Position numbers and translations under genes: made by a program | Shown here: positions 42,366-52,651 of the stretch, one piece after another | Layout of the letters: every line of letters starts with the position of its first letter | How positions within the stretch are numbered: the first letter of the stretch is position 1 | Notes under the pieces: model-generated | What the model was told of the DNA's origin: nothing | The model's database searches: none | The model's input: the letters and a program-made list of their open reading frames with translations, nothing else | NCBI GenBank assembly: GCA_000750105.3 | Contig: JPHH03000051.1 | Span: 1 to 64,000 of the forward strand | Direction: 5' to 3' | DNA: 64,000 bases | Origin: Tolypocladium sp. Sup5 PDA-1 | Taxonomy: Eukaryota; Ascomycota; Sordariomycetes; Hypocreales; Ophiocordycipitaceae

Positions 42366-43402
42366 TTTGACGATGCTTCGAAAGAATTTCAGTGTGATGG
42401 TCAGTCGACTCCGGATGAGGGGTTAAGATAATGGCAGAGGTCGTTTCCATTGAGCTTTTTCTTCCTATAGCTCTAAATCGTATTGTACTGTAGACATGAT
42501 GACGCTGTGTTGAGGCTTCAAATGTCCACGGAGGACCTGGACTCGGCCCAGCGCAACCGTGCATGCATGTGCACGGGTGTCGGGGGCAAGGTAAAGCTTT
42601 AGCGTAGCCATAGGACTGGGGCCGGTCGACGATCGCCGAGACTAAGCCGGAGAGAGGAAAACATTATACCTGAAACAATGTATCTGAGGTGGAAGAGGGC
42701 GACCTTTGCATGATTCAAGGGCGTGCACGAGTCGGCCGTCCCCACCTTGCCAACTAGTGGGGGGCTTTGGGTTAGCCAACCACCCGCCATTGGTGACTTT
42801 CACAAGGCTCCAACAAGTGACCATCCCCAGACTCCACTAATAGCGATGTCTGACTGCTCGTACGAAGTTCTGGGAATATCCCCAGATGAACCTCGGCCGT
42901 GACCTAGTTAACCCCACGGGGGTTGTGGGACCTTGTAGTGGGTAATTAGCGGACTTATTACTGAATACGGGCAGCCACCTGCCATGTGGATGACTTTCAC
43001 GAGGCTCCAAGGGACCATCCTCAGACTTCACATGGCACCGTCTGGCTGCTCGTATCTATGCAGGGAATGCCACTTCGATGAACCTCGGCCGGTCTTATGA
43101 CTGAATAAAGCCATTGCTCCGGGAACGGCAGGCGATGGGCCGGATATCATGACAGGGTCTGGCTGGTGCTCAAGCTCCGACCTTGTGCTCCAAACTGCAC
43201 GCTTAATTGCCCCACTGAAACCTTTTGATAGCTTCCCCCAGTAATATCTTCGTGATGTCTCCCATCTCGTCCCAGCTCTACCGCAGACTCGACACTTTAA
43301 TGTTTCCATGATGCCCTGACGCAACAGAGAAATTCGGGAACCTTACTCTATTCGAGCGCCAACAGACAATATCGCCGGGTGCTCCAGCACCCTCTGGTCA
43401 AG
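42366..43402. promoter_or_regulatory. divergent promoter region between acyltransferase and GT32 genes
   Basis: About 1 kb separates the two start codons and holds no gene. It contains an imperfect direct duplication (listed separately), so both promoters may share repeated control sites. Short A/T-rich patches occur, but no specific element is firmly recognised. Confidence 0.5.
42782..43098. repeat. two diverged direct repeats, offset about 196 bp
   Basis: The copy at about 42782-42900 and the copy at about 42978-43098 share ACC[C/T]GCCAT, GGTGACTTTCAC versus GGATGACTTTCAC, [A/G]AGGCTCCAA, GACCATCC, CAGACT, CTG[A/G]CTGCTCGTA and GATGAACCTCGGCCG in the same order. No coding potential is visible. 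It may be a small mobile fragment or a duplicated promoter block. Confidence 0.7.
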
Positions 43403-44593
43403 ATGGACACTCCGCCGCTCACACCAACCGTGGCGATTAAGACCTCCAAGTTCAGGAACATGGCGTTGCCGAAACGTGTCAAGAGATGCCTGCCGTTCTA
43501 TCTAGGCTGTGTCTTCGTCCTCCTAATCATTCTCAACCTCGACTTTATTTACGCCAAACCCAGCCCTGTCGGCGTGTTCCGACGAGAACAGCCGCCTCCG
43601 GAGACGCTTCCTGGAAGCACGTTCCCACAGAAAATATGGCAGACATGGAAGATCGATCCTCTCCTGTTCGGAATCACAGAGACAGTGAGGGCGACGACCT
43701 GGCTACAAAAGAACCCTCATATGCGATATGAGGTGATCACTGATGCTAGCGAGATGACTTACATTGAGCAGCACTTCGGACCAGATGGCTTCAATCGCCC
43801 AGACATTGTCAACTTTTACCGCACTGTCAATCTCCCTATTATTAAAGCCGACCTACTGCGATACATGATCCTGTACGCCGAGGGGGGCGTTTACACGGAT
43901 ATTGATGTCGAGACGCTCAAGCCCTTTCATCGCTTTTTCCCTGAGCGCCATAATGAAGAAGACTACGACTTGATTGTCGGTGTCGAAGTCGATGAGCCTC
44001 AGTTTCGAGATCATCCCATCCTCGGTCAGAAGTCTCAGTCGTTTTGCCAGTGGACCATCATCTCGCGACCTAAGCACCCAGTCATGATACATCTCATCGA
44101 AAAGATTATGAAATGGTTCAAGGGCATCGCCAAGCAGCAGGGTGTATCCATAAGTCAAGTAGAACTTGGCTTCGACCAAGTCATCACGGGAACGGGGCCC
44201 TCTGCCTTTACCAACGCGCTTCTCGAAGAAATGAACAATAGGAGAAAGGGGCCCAAGGTGACATGGGATACGTTCCATAACATGGACGAGTCAAAGGTTG
44301 TGGGTCGAGTGCTCGTGCTGACTGTCGAGGCCTTCTGCGCCGGGCAGGGCCACTCTGACTCCGGCAATCATGGCTCCCGCGGCGCCCTGGTCAAACACCA
44401 CTATCATGCGTCCAACTGGCCTAGTCGGCACCCACGCTTCAGTCATCCCGCATACGGACAAGTGGAGGAGTGCAACTGGAATGCTGACTGCGTGCGGCAG
44501 TGGGATCAGGATATTGCCGACTATGAAAAGTTATCAGAGGAGGAGAAGAAAGCAAAGATTGAGGAGCGTCTCCAATTCTTGAAGCAATCATAG
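43403..44593 (+). CDS. GT32 family glycosyltransferase (Och1-like)
   Basis: The gene encodes 396 residues from the chosen ATG; an in-frame ATG eight codons upstream is possible. It is a type II membrane protein with a short cytosolic tail, an anchor near residues 27-48 (FYLGCVFVLLIILNLDFIYA) and a lumenal catalytic domain. The domain opens with FPQKIWQTWK. The donor-sugar motif sits in LLRYMILYAEGGVYTDIDVE (the DxD near residue 167), and LKPFHRFFPE follows. These are hallmarks of the DXD-containing glycosyltransferases related to yeast Och1 and Hoc1 (alpha-1,6-mannosyltransferases), acting in the Golgi on protein N-glycans or other acceptors. No intron is needed. Exact donor and acceptor are not determined by sequence. 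Confidence 0.93.
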   Translation: MDTPPLTPTVAIKTSKFRNMALPKRVKRCLPFYLGCVFVLLIILNLDFIYAKPSPVGVFRREQPPPETLPGSTFPQKIWQTWKIDPLLFGITETVRATTWLQKNPHMRYEVITDASEMTYIEQHFGPDGFNRPDIVNFYRTVNLPIIKADLLRYMILYAEGGVYTDIDVETLKPFHRFFPERHNEEDYDLIVGVEVDEPQFRDHPILGQKSQSFCQWTIISRPKHPVMIHLIEKIMKWFKGIAKQQGVSISQVELGFDQVITGTGPSAFTNALLEEMNNRRKGPKVTWDTFHNMDESKVVGRVLVLTVEAFCAGQGHSDSGNHGSRGALVKHHYHASNWPSRHPRFSHPAYGQVEECNWNADCVRQWDQDIADYEKLSEEEKKAKIEERLQFLKQS

Positions 44594-45759
44594 AAAGTTA
44601 TGATCGATCCCTCTTGCACCTGTTAGTTTCTCAGCATATATGGAGTACCTTGGGATATGGCGTTAGTTTCTGATACTCTTTGAATCGCTCGATTGGTATT
44701 GGGATTGATTGATTGAATGGGGTTCCCGCCACGCAGACCCTAAAGGTCTTCAGGTTTCGGATATATCTACGAGCAATTTGAAAATGCATATATATGGAAC
44801 TCTTGGCGTGAACAAGTAAATTTGAATCTAGGCCATTGTAGCGACTGGGCTTTCTAAGGGATGCACCGTTAGAGCTTATTCTAGCAAAAGGGCTAGGGCG
44901 TCGCAGAGCGATGAATTGCATGTCAAGTATGGCGATGGATGGTACGTCAATACTAAATAATTTGGGCAATAATCGTGTTGAGAGCTGACTATTGAGAGGG
45001 GCTTGGATGCCTCTATCTACTGCTCTGGATCTCCTTGGATCATTGGGATCATGGCGATTATCCCGTCGAGCTTAACGATCCTGTCCGCCTTGCGGCCCCT
45101 TTCGTTGATGCATGGCTTGGCAAGCTTGGGACGAAACATTGAGCCTTGGTGGTGGTCATGTATACGGTCTTGCACTTCTTCCACAGTTCATCTACGGAGT
45201 ACATTCACGTGGAATAGTTTAGTGTCACATGCCACCGAATGCGTGGATATCCTCGGCTCGTTGGGAAGACGCCACCAACTCTTCCTTACTTCGATCGACG
45301 TTTGGTGTGGTCTGTGCTCTGATGGCTGTCAGGCGTGGATCAGATGAGGCTCCTTGGCTCCACATTGAAGATCGGCGGTAGTGCTCCGTTCTCCTTACGA
45401 ATACAGGCATCAAACATCAGATCTATCCACTCCTGTCCAGCAAATGGCGAGTGCGGGCGTCTCAAATCCCTACCTGAACGAACGAGCAGTACGGAGTAAT
45501 TGGGATTTACGGATACAACTCCGCTGTGGCGGCATTCGGAATTGCAACGACGCCCCCCCCCCCTTCCCCCCTCCCCCCTCCCCCCCACCCCTCTGCCCTC
45601 AGGTCCCTCCCCAGCTCTATGGAGGTAGCGAGATCCACGAAACTGCGACTCTGATCTATATATCCAATGAATCTTAAGGCACCCTGTCATGACCTCCAAG
45701 CACAGAGCTACTTGTCAAGCCGAACAGCATGTCGCAGCCATCTTCACGGGTGAAGCAAT
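44594..45759. other. intergenic region with C-rich tract
   Basis: No supported gene. A C-rich run at 45553-45594 (eleven C, then further C blocks broken by T) is low-complexity and error-prone. The rest separates the GT32 gene from the converging CFEM gene. Confidence 0.6.
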
Positions 45760-46323
45760 TTACAGAGCCAGGGCACCGAGGGCCAGTATAGCCAAACCCC
45801 CCATAGGCGCGAAGCCAGCAGCGCCGGCAGTGACGACGGGACTGGTGGTGGGTGCAGTAGTGGAGTCGCTGGAGGTGGGCATCTGTGTAGTCTGATGGCC
45901 AGTCGAGGGAGGAACAGTGCCAGTGGGATGAACAGTCTGCTGGGAAGGGCCCGAGGATGCCAGGGCCGAAGAGGACGTGCCGCCGCTGGCCTCAGCCTTC
46001 TTGCAGACGTCCTGAGTAGCAGGGAGGACCTGGTCTGGGGGTGTAATTTACAGTCAGCCGTGATCAATATGTAGGTCACGCAATTCAAACGCGAACGTAC
46101 TAAGAGCAACATCCTGGCCGCAGACTTTCAGGATGCAGCCGGTGGCAGCGCCCTGAATGGAGTCGAAGTTCTTGCAAATACAAGAGAAGTCATCAGTGGC
46201 GCAGCTTGTGGTTTGCTTAACGGCGTCGTCAAAGCAAGGCAGAGCGCAGCTGGGGATATCATCGCGGCTCTGGGCAGCGGCCAGTGTGGCCAAGGCCAAA
46301 GCGGCAACAGTGGTGCACCTCAT
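45760..46323 (-). CDS. GPI-anchored CFEM-domain protein
   Basis: Two exons (46323-46101 and 46034-45760, intron GTACGT..CCCAG) encode 165 residues. A signal peptide covers about residues 1-18 (cleavage after ALAA/Q). The CFEM domain shows eight cysteines in the usual spacing: SCALPC, TTSC, DDFSCICK, GC, VC and, in exon 2, DVC. The Asp before CxC is the position that binds haem iron in yeast CFEM proteins. A Ser/Thr/Pro-rich stalk follows, then a hydrophobic C-terminal tail (about 20 residues) typical of GPI attachment. It should sit on the plasma membrane or wall. Relatives take up haem, build cell-wall structures or act as effectors; which applies is not clear. It converges with the GT32 gene. 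Confidence 0.93.
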
Positions 46324-47519
46324 TTCAAACGTATTAGAAGAGGTTATGAGTTCTGACTTCTTGAGAGGTTGGCGGACTCGTTATTTATAAAGCAACGAGT
46401 GGTAAGTGAGCCGATAAGTCTTTGGGAGCGCCGAGACGGCTGGTCGGCTATTTGTATGCCTACTATGGTGGAGATAGCATATCCTCCGCGTTCATTTTTA
46501 TAGCACCGGCAAAGAGCATCTGCCCACCTTGAAGTTAGCACTAAACCGGCATACCGTGGTACAAAGGTTTGGGCAAATACATTCTGCCCTCCTGCTGGCA
46601 GGTCTTGCGCAATAAACTTAGAATCGGGACTCGGGCCCAGATTGGCGGGCGTGGCCGCAAGGCCTGAGTGGGCGTATATCTAGCTAGTTAGCTCCGGCGA
46701 AAAACTTAGACGTCCAATGCAATTTTTTGCCCATCCTAAGGAGCCTTCTTTTCCTCCCCCACCCTCCCTGTCTGCTACGTTTCTTCACATGTCTACTCAG
46801 TCTACCCATGACGATGGTTCTAGACCAGAGTACATAGGGCAAGGCCACGCCCGGTGATCCGTACATGACTCACCGAAACCGGCCACACTACAGTAGTATT
46901 CCATGCCTCGGCCCTAGTGTCACTATCTACACCACCCCTAGGTAGTCGGGGGAGTCGCGTTTTAGCGCCCATGATACTTAGCTAAGACAAGACGAATACA
47001 CCGAAGACTAAGAGCCACGGGAAGAGGGAGGGATTAGATTAGATAGAAAGGGCCTGCCGAGAAAAGAAAGAAAAGACGTGATGTATATATGTATATATGC
47101 GTGTGTAAGAGGGGGAAAACCCTCTGCCAAAAAGCTGCCCCTTTTCTCTTCTCCATGTCTAAGGCATGGAGAGCGCCTACTCCTTCGAGCCGCTTGTCTC
47201 CCGAGAGCCCGGGTCCGGCCAAACTACTCGACGAAATAATGGCGAAATAAATATATAATGGCCATGAGTATAGGCCTGCCTTTCAGCTAACCTTCTCACC
47301 CCTCTCTAGTGCTTCTTCACGAAAGCGCCATTTCAGACTTCATCTTTACGGCTCCCTTCATTCCTTTAGCAACGACGGGTGAAAAAGAGCCGTAGACCGC
47401 ATACCCTAAGCAGTGCTTCAGCAAGTCCCAGGTTTAAATTTTAATAGCGTGAAGACGCAGAAAAGCCGTTAGTATTAGCCTCGCTCTAATTAACAGTAGC
47501 CGCCTCATCACGTACCTTT
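46324..47519. other. intergenic region
   Basis: It holds the promoter of the CFEM gene and short frames only. A TATATG dinucleotide-type run lies near 47083-47105. The part from 47230 onward is A/T-rich with many TA steps and stops. Confidence 0.5.
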
Positions 47520-47645
47520 TCAATATATCAGACCCCGACTAGAATGCCGTCTTCGTCCAGGAACTCCGACTCATCTCTAAAATCTTCATTGTTTTCGTCA
47601 AGACTAGTTAGACAGGTCTTGACTACCTCGACATACTTCGTGCCA
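47520..47645 (-). pseudogene. short C-terminal relic, possibly of a HeLo/DUF7580-type protein
   Basis: On the minus strand the stretch TKYVEVVKTCLTSLDENN followed by EDFRDESEFLDEDGILVGV and, after a TGA, YIEKV reads like a conserved C-terminus. I have the impression of the ending of some large fungal HeLo/prion-domain or DUF7580 proteins, but cannot prove it. The stop lies where these proteins often have Arg (CGA to TGA would be a RIP-type change). No other part of such a protein is recognisable nearby. Confidence 0.35.
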
Positions 47646-47659
47646 GTTCGCTACGGCAG

Positions 47660-50635
47660 CTGGGTTGCAAAAAGTGGCTCTTTAGATGAGCAATGTCTCT
47701 GACCTCTGACGCAGCTTCTTTCGACCGTAGGACATTCACCATTACCTGAGTCGTCAATCATCTCGCGAATCTTAATTGTTCGAACGGAATTTCACTCACA
47801 TCAATGACCAGATGCAACTGCCGGGAGAGATTGTCTGGCGGGTTCGACGGTTCTGGTTGCGTTGCCTCACCATGACCCTGACCTTCATCGTTGGCACTGC
47901 TTTCTAGATTGTTGCCCAATGGTTCCTCGAGGGATGCATTTTATTCCCGCATACTAGCAAGAATTCGGGCTCGAACTTCATTTGGAGTACCAACTTGGGT
48001 TGCGTCCATCGTGGCATCTCGTTGCTGAGTGTGGAGAGGTATGTTCCTGCCAAGTCGGCGTTCACTCCCGCCCCTGTGGGTTTGCCTTGGCCAGGCACTG
48101 CTACTTAACGAGAGCTGAGGTGGGGGCTGACACTGTCTGTTCGTCGAATATCCGGACGACGCGAGGCCTCTCCTCTTGTAGGGTCTGAGCTTTGATCTTG
48201 CACAAAGCGATGTGGCTCATGTGCCGGATGGCCTGGACCTGGGATTGGACTGCCATATACACTCACACTGAAGTTTTGTATAAGCTTTCTTACCACGAGA
48301 TCATGTTTTCTGGAGAGCTGCGAGTCATCCATTGTAGGGCTAAGCCTCTGGGCGGCGGCTTCCTAGATCCACCTTTTGCTGGAAGGTTTCTCTCATTCTT
48401 CCCACGACAGCATTTGCATCCCGAGGACCGAGAGCCTTGCGACTATCGGAGTTTTCCGCCTCCTCAGTGCGGCCACCAACCGTGCTAGGTCCTGCCCCGG
48501 GCGCGTTTGCATTTTCTGCATCGAAGACATTCCCAACTGCCTCATGAAAGGGGTTCAGCGGAGATGACGAAATCGCCGAACCGCCGTTTGCACAGTCATG
48601 CCGCTCTGATCTCGCTACTGGCCGGGAGGCACGTAGTCGTTTCGACCCTGACCTTGTCTGTTCTGGAACACGTGCAGCTGCGTCGTTCCGGGAGGTGAAG
48701 AATGAGTGATGGCACTGCTGCCGCTACCGCTAGAGACAACGATGAGCTTGTTTGCGACTTTGGGGTTCGAATTGGGCTTGTCAGCCTTGAAGCGTGGCGA
48801 CACGTTGTTTTGTTTGCCTGCTTGCTTCCCTCTTTTCGTTGGTTATCTTGTTGAAGCTAAACACCTGCCAGCATCTGGCTGCTCCTGTGCCGCGTTAAGA
48901 ATTGGCGTGTGCTGTTGTTCCTTGGCAGCTGCTTTTGCCCTTTTTTTAGGCTACATACCCTGCGCGACCGGTCGCTTTTTGGGCACCTCACGGGTGAGCT
49001 GGATGGCTGTACAGAGTCCCTCAAAGCAGTGAGGGCTGCTTTGTCGCTGGCCGTGGAGGTTCCTTGAACTCCTGGCTGATCTCATCGCATTGCAACGGCG
49101 TCTTAAGGCGCTGTTTGCGCTTCTTTCCTGTGCCACTTTGCGCCGAACTGGCCGGGGCCCCGGCGCTCTCGGATGACGGGACAGCGCCGCCTCTATTCGA
49201 CTGCCTTTGAGGAGTTGGGCCAGGCTCTTGTTGCCCGTGCTCCTTTCACTTGGCGGACTTGTTGGCAAGATTATTTCCACAGTGAGGACGATTGTCGTCG
49301 ACCTTGCCGGCGGGGCGGTCCAACTCACTCAGGCCGTGACTCTTGTCGTGCACAGACGGGGGCTGTGGGAAGTGCGGGTTAACAAGTGAGCGGTGAGTTG
49401 AGTTATCACCATGGTTTGCTGGGGACTCGTCTCGTATAATAGAAACAGTAGCATAGAGCAAGAGTTGGTACGCCGATACGTCCGAGATGGCAATCGATCC
49501 ATCTCATGATGGGGCGTTTCTCTACCATGCTCCCCAAAAGGAGTGTGTTGCATTAGAAGGGTTCCTATCAAGGAGGGCTATAGATATGGGTCTATATATC
49601 TAATCTCTGCCGATACTACCTATATAGAGGCGAAAAGTATATTTAAAACAGCCCCCGATTAGACTAAATTAAGCATAAGTACTTCGTATAAGGTTATACT
49701 TAATACAGATCGTTCGTTATAATAATATCAGGGGCGTTTTAGGCTAAATCCGCCGGCGCCATGACACGACGTCTCAGTAAGGTGCATGACTTAGTGCCAG
49801 GAATGCCGACAGCATCAGGCCACCTGACATGTGCGGCAGATACCAAGTTGATTACCTATTGTTCTGTCAGCAGCTGGAATGGATCCGATTTCCTGAAGAA
49901 GGGTCCGGAAGCTTCCGATTGGGTGGGTGTAGGCCGATGAGACGAGATTGACCGGAGCTGGCGTTTGCAGCGGCCTCGGGGTTTTTGGAAACTGCGTGGA
50001 CGGAGCCTGTCAGATTGACGCCCGGTATTGCGCATACACACGCTCGAGATGGGTTGGCCTTGTGGACTGCACCCAGAAGAATAAGCCAGAAGAAGCAGAC
50101 CAACAAATGATCAAGATCAGGAAAGTCAAAGGTGGGGCAGTAGTGATATTGTCCCATATGATGGTAAACGGAGCCAAGTGATGTGTAGCAAAGGTTTGTC
50201 ACGGAAACGAAGTCCTGCCGCGTTGCCATTGCTGTCACCTACTGCGCCCTCCGTGCCGGCTCGATGGGCGTCAACATGGTCCAGCGCTCATGTTTGCTGC
50301 AATGCGGATATGGCGTCAAAATGCTGATCCATGTTCATCATGTGGATTCAGACAGTCCAATGCTGCATAAGCATGCAGCGACATAGCCTTTTGACAATTG
50401 TCATCACATATTATTTCATTACGAGGTATATTTTTCAATTACTAATGTTAATTCCCTGAAAAATATGGGTTTCTGATTCGGCCCGGTTTGCAAACTTTGG
50501 AACTTGCCCATCCTTGGGCCTTCCGTGTTATAAAGAGCCCAGGCGCCTTTTCACCAATTGTCACGTTTCGGATTGAATCATTAACCGCATTTTTGGCTGA
50601 AGAACCGACAACCAATGTCATTGCAATCGCCCAGC
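47660..50635. other. gene-poor stretch with decayed coding-like segments
   Basis: No intact gene is visible. Minus-strand segments between 47980 and 49450 (for example PLNPFHEAVGNVFDAENAN near 48540 and VVGRMRETFQQKVDLG near 48390) read like broken polyprotein or gag-type sequence, but stops and shifts prevent assignment. 49590-49745 is TA-rich and stop-filled. The final 250 bases hold the promoter of the next gene. Confidence 0.4.
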
Positions 50636-52651
50636 ATGAATGGAAGAGACTTAAAAGTTGTCGAAACCGACTTTTTGGTCGTCGGAGCGGGCCCAGCAGG
50701 AGGGGCGTTGGCATCGTTTTTGGGACAGAACGGTAAACATGACTGCTGCCGTATGTAGCCTTAATTGCTGACTTCGAGCTCTAGGAATGAAGGGAATCGT
50801 AATATCCCACGCCTTGAGCACTGCCGAGACCCCCAGAGCTCACCTCATAAATCCGTTCGCCCTCGGTGTGTTATACGCGGCCCCTCAAACCACCCTTGAT
50901 GACATGTACTCGAGTGTAGAATGGTAAACAACGGGCTAACTGTTGAAACAGAGTGCCTTCGGGATATTGATGTTGAGGAAGATGCCAGGGCCTTGGCCAC
51001 TACAACGAAGAAAATCATGGCCCAGCGCTGGTGCCGCAGCATGACTGATGTCGAGTACGGCAGGGTTAGTGGTGGGAGCGGCCACCCTGACACGCAGGTA
51101 AATTGAACACCACCTACTCCTGTACACTGACCATGCGCTCTTCGCTGACCTCGCGTGATACAGAGAGACATAGCCAGGGCCTCGCCATGTACCTTCATGG
51201 ATCTGCCGCAGACTCAGCTGGAACCTCTCTTAGTCAGATACGCCAGCCAACACGGTTTTGACGTCAAGTTTTCCACTCAACTCCTTGAAACGGACTACAG
51301 GTCGAACAGTGAAGTGATTTGCACTGTTCGTGATATGACATCCGATTACACCTATCAAATTAGAACCCAGTACCTCGTCGGTGCGGATGGCGCGCGGACC
51401 GCCGTGGGTCGCTCGCTTAACTTCAAGTTCCACGCCGCACCGTCGTTCGGCGTTGCATGCAACATCCTCGTCAATGCCGACATGAATCACTTGATGGACC
51501 AGCGGCACGCGATGTTGCACTGGATCATGAAGCCCGACAAGCAAACTCGTTTCGGCCTTGCTCCCGTACTGCGCATGGTCAAGCCCTGGAAGCAATGGCT
51601 GCTGGTGTGCTTCACGCCGGGGACGAGTGAAGACCCTTTCAAGAAGCTCACGCCTGGCAGTCCCGAGTTGATCGAATACGTCAAGGAGATGATCGGTGAT
51701 GACTCGGTCAAGGTTGAAATCGTGCGACTGGATTCCTGGGTAGTCCGCGAAACTGTGGCCGAGCATTATTCCCTCGGCCACAATGTTCATCTCCTAGGCG
51801 ATGCGGCACACCGACATCCCCCTGCTTACGGCCTCGGAAGCAACACCTGCGTGCAGGATGCATACAACTTAGCCTGGAAGATGGCGTATGTTTCCAAGGG
51901 TATCGCTGGCGCCGGTCTGCTGGAGACCTACAACGAAGAACGCCAGCCCGTGGGTGCCGACCTTGTCCGGAAGGCAAATGACGCCATGCACTGGCACGCC
52001 GCTGTATGGGAAGCGTTAGGCATGATGGCGCCATCTTCGAAGGAGGGAGCACAGCAGCTGCTGGAGCTGTCAGCGCCGACAGAGGCCGGCGCAGCCCGAC
52101 GAGCCAGATTCCACGACGCCTTGGAGGGGACGAGGCCGGAAAGCGAGAGTCTTGGCTTGACGATGAACCAGTGGTACAGGTCTAAAGCTGTTTACCTCGA
52201 GGACGAAGTCACTGGCAGGCCGCCACTCGAAGGGAACCCCATCGTACAGATCCAAATCAGCACCTACCCGGGCACCCGATTGCCCCACGCATGGTTGGAC
52301 ATCCCAGAACGACGAAAGTTAATCTCGACCCAAGACCTGGCTGGGCATGGACACTTCTGCCTCTTTATCGGCCACGGAGGTAATGCGTGGAAGCAGGCGG
52401 CAGAGGGGATAGCTAGGACAACCAAAATGCCTATTAAGACGTTTGGCATCGGATTCGGCCTCGACTACCACGACGTGTATCGAGACTGGCACGACAAGCG
52501 GGAGGTTCAGGAGGATGGATGCGTGCTTGTGCGGCCTGACCGGTTTGTAGCCTGGCGGTCGGTGGGGATGATCGCGGATTGTCACCGAAAACTTGCGCAT
52601 GTTCTGGGCTCGATTTTGCAAAGCCCTGTGGAGGCTTTGGCTTGGAAATAG
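50636..52651 (+). CDS. phenol 2-monooxygenase-type FAD hydroxylase
   Basis: Four exons (50636-50732, 50785-50865, 50952-51097, 51164-52651) join to 604 codons with consistent phases. The N-terminus carries FLVVGAGPAGGALASFLGQN for FAD. ETPRAHLINP follows, then the DG motif VGADGARTAVGR and the FAD-ribityl motif LLGDAAHRHPPAYGLGSNT. The C-terminal third (from about residue 440) fits the thioredoxin-like domain of phenol hydroxylases. The enzyme should hydroxylate a phenolic ring at the expense of NADPH. It is cytosolic, with no signal peptide. It is alone here, about 14 kb from the 31-36 kb redox cluster. Residues deciding the substrate cannot be read with confidence; relatives include 2,4-dichlorophenol 6-monooxygenase-like enzymes. 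Confidence 0.92.
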
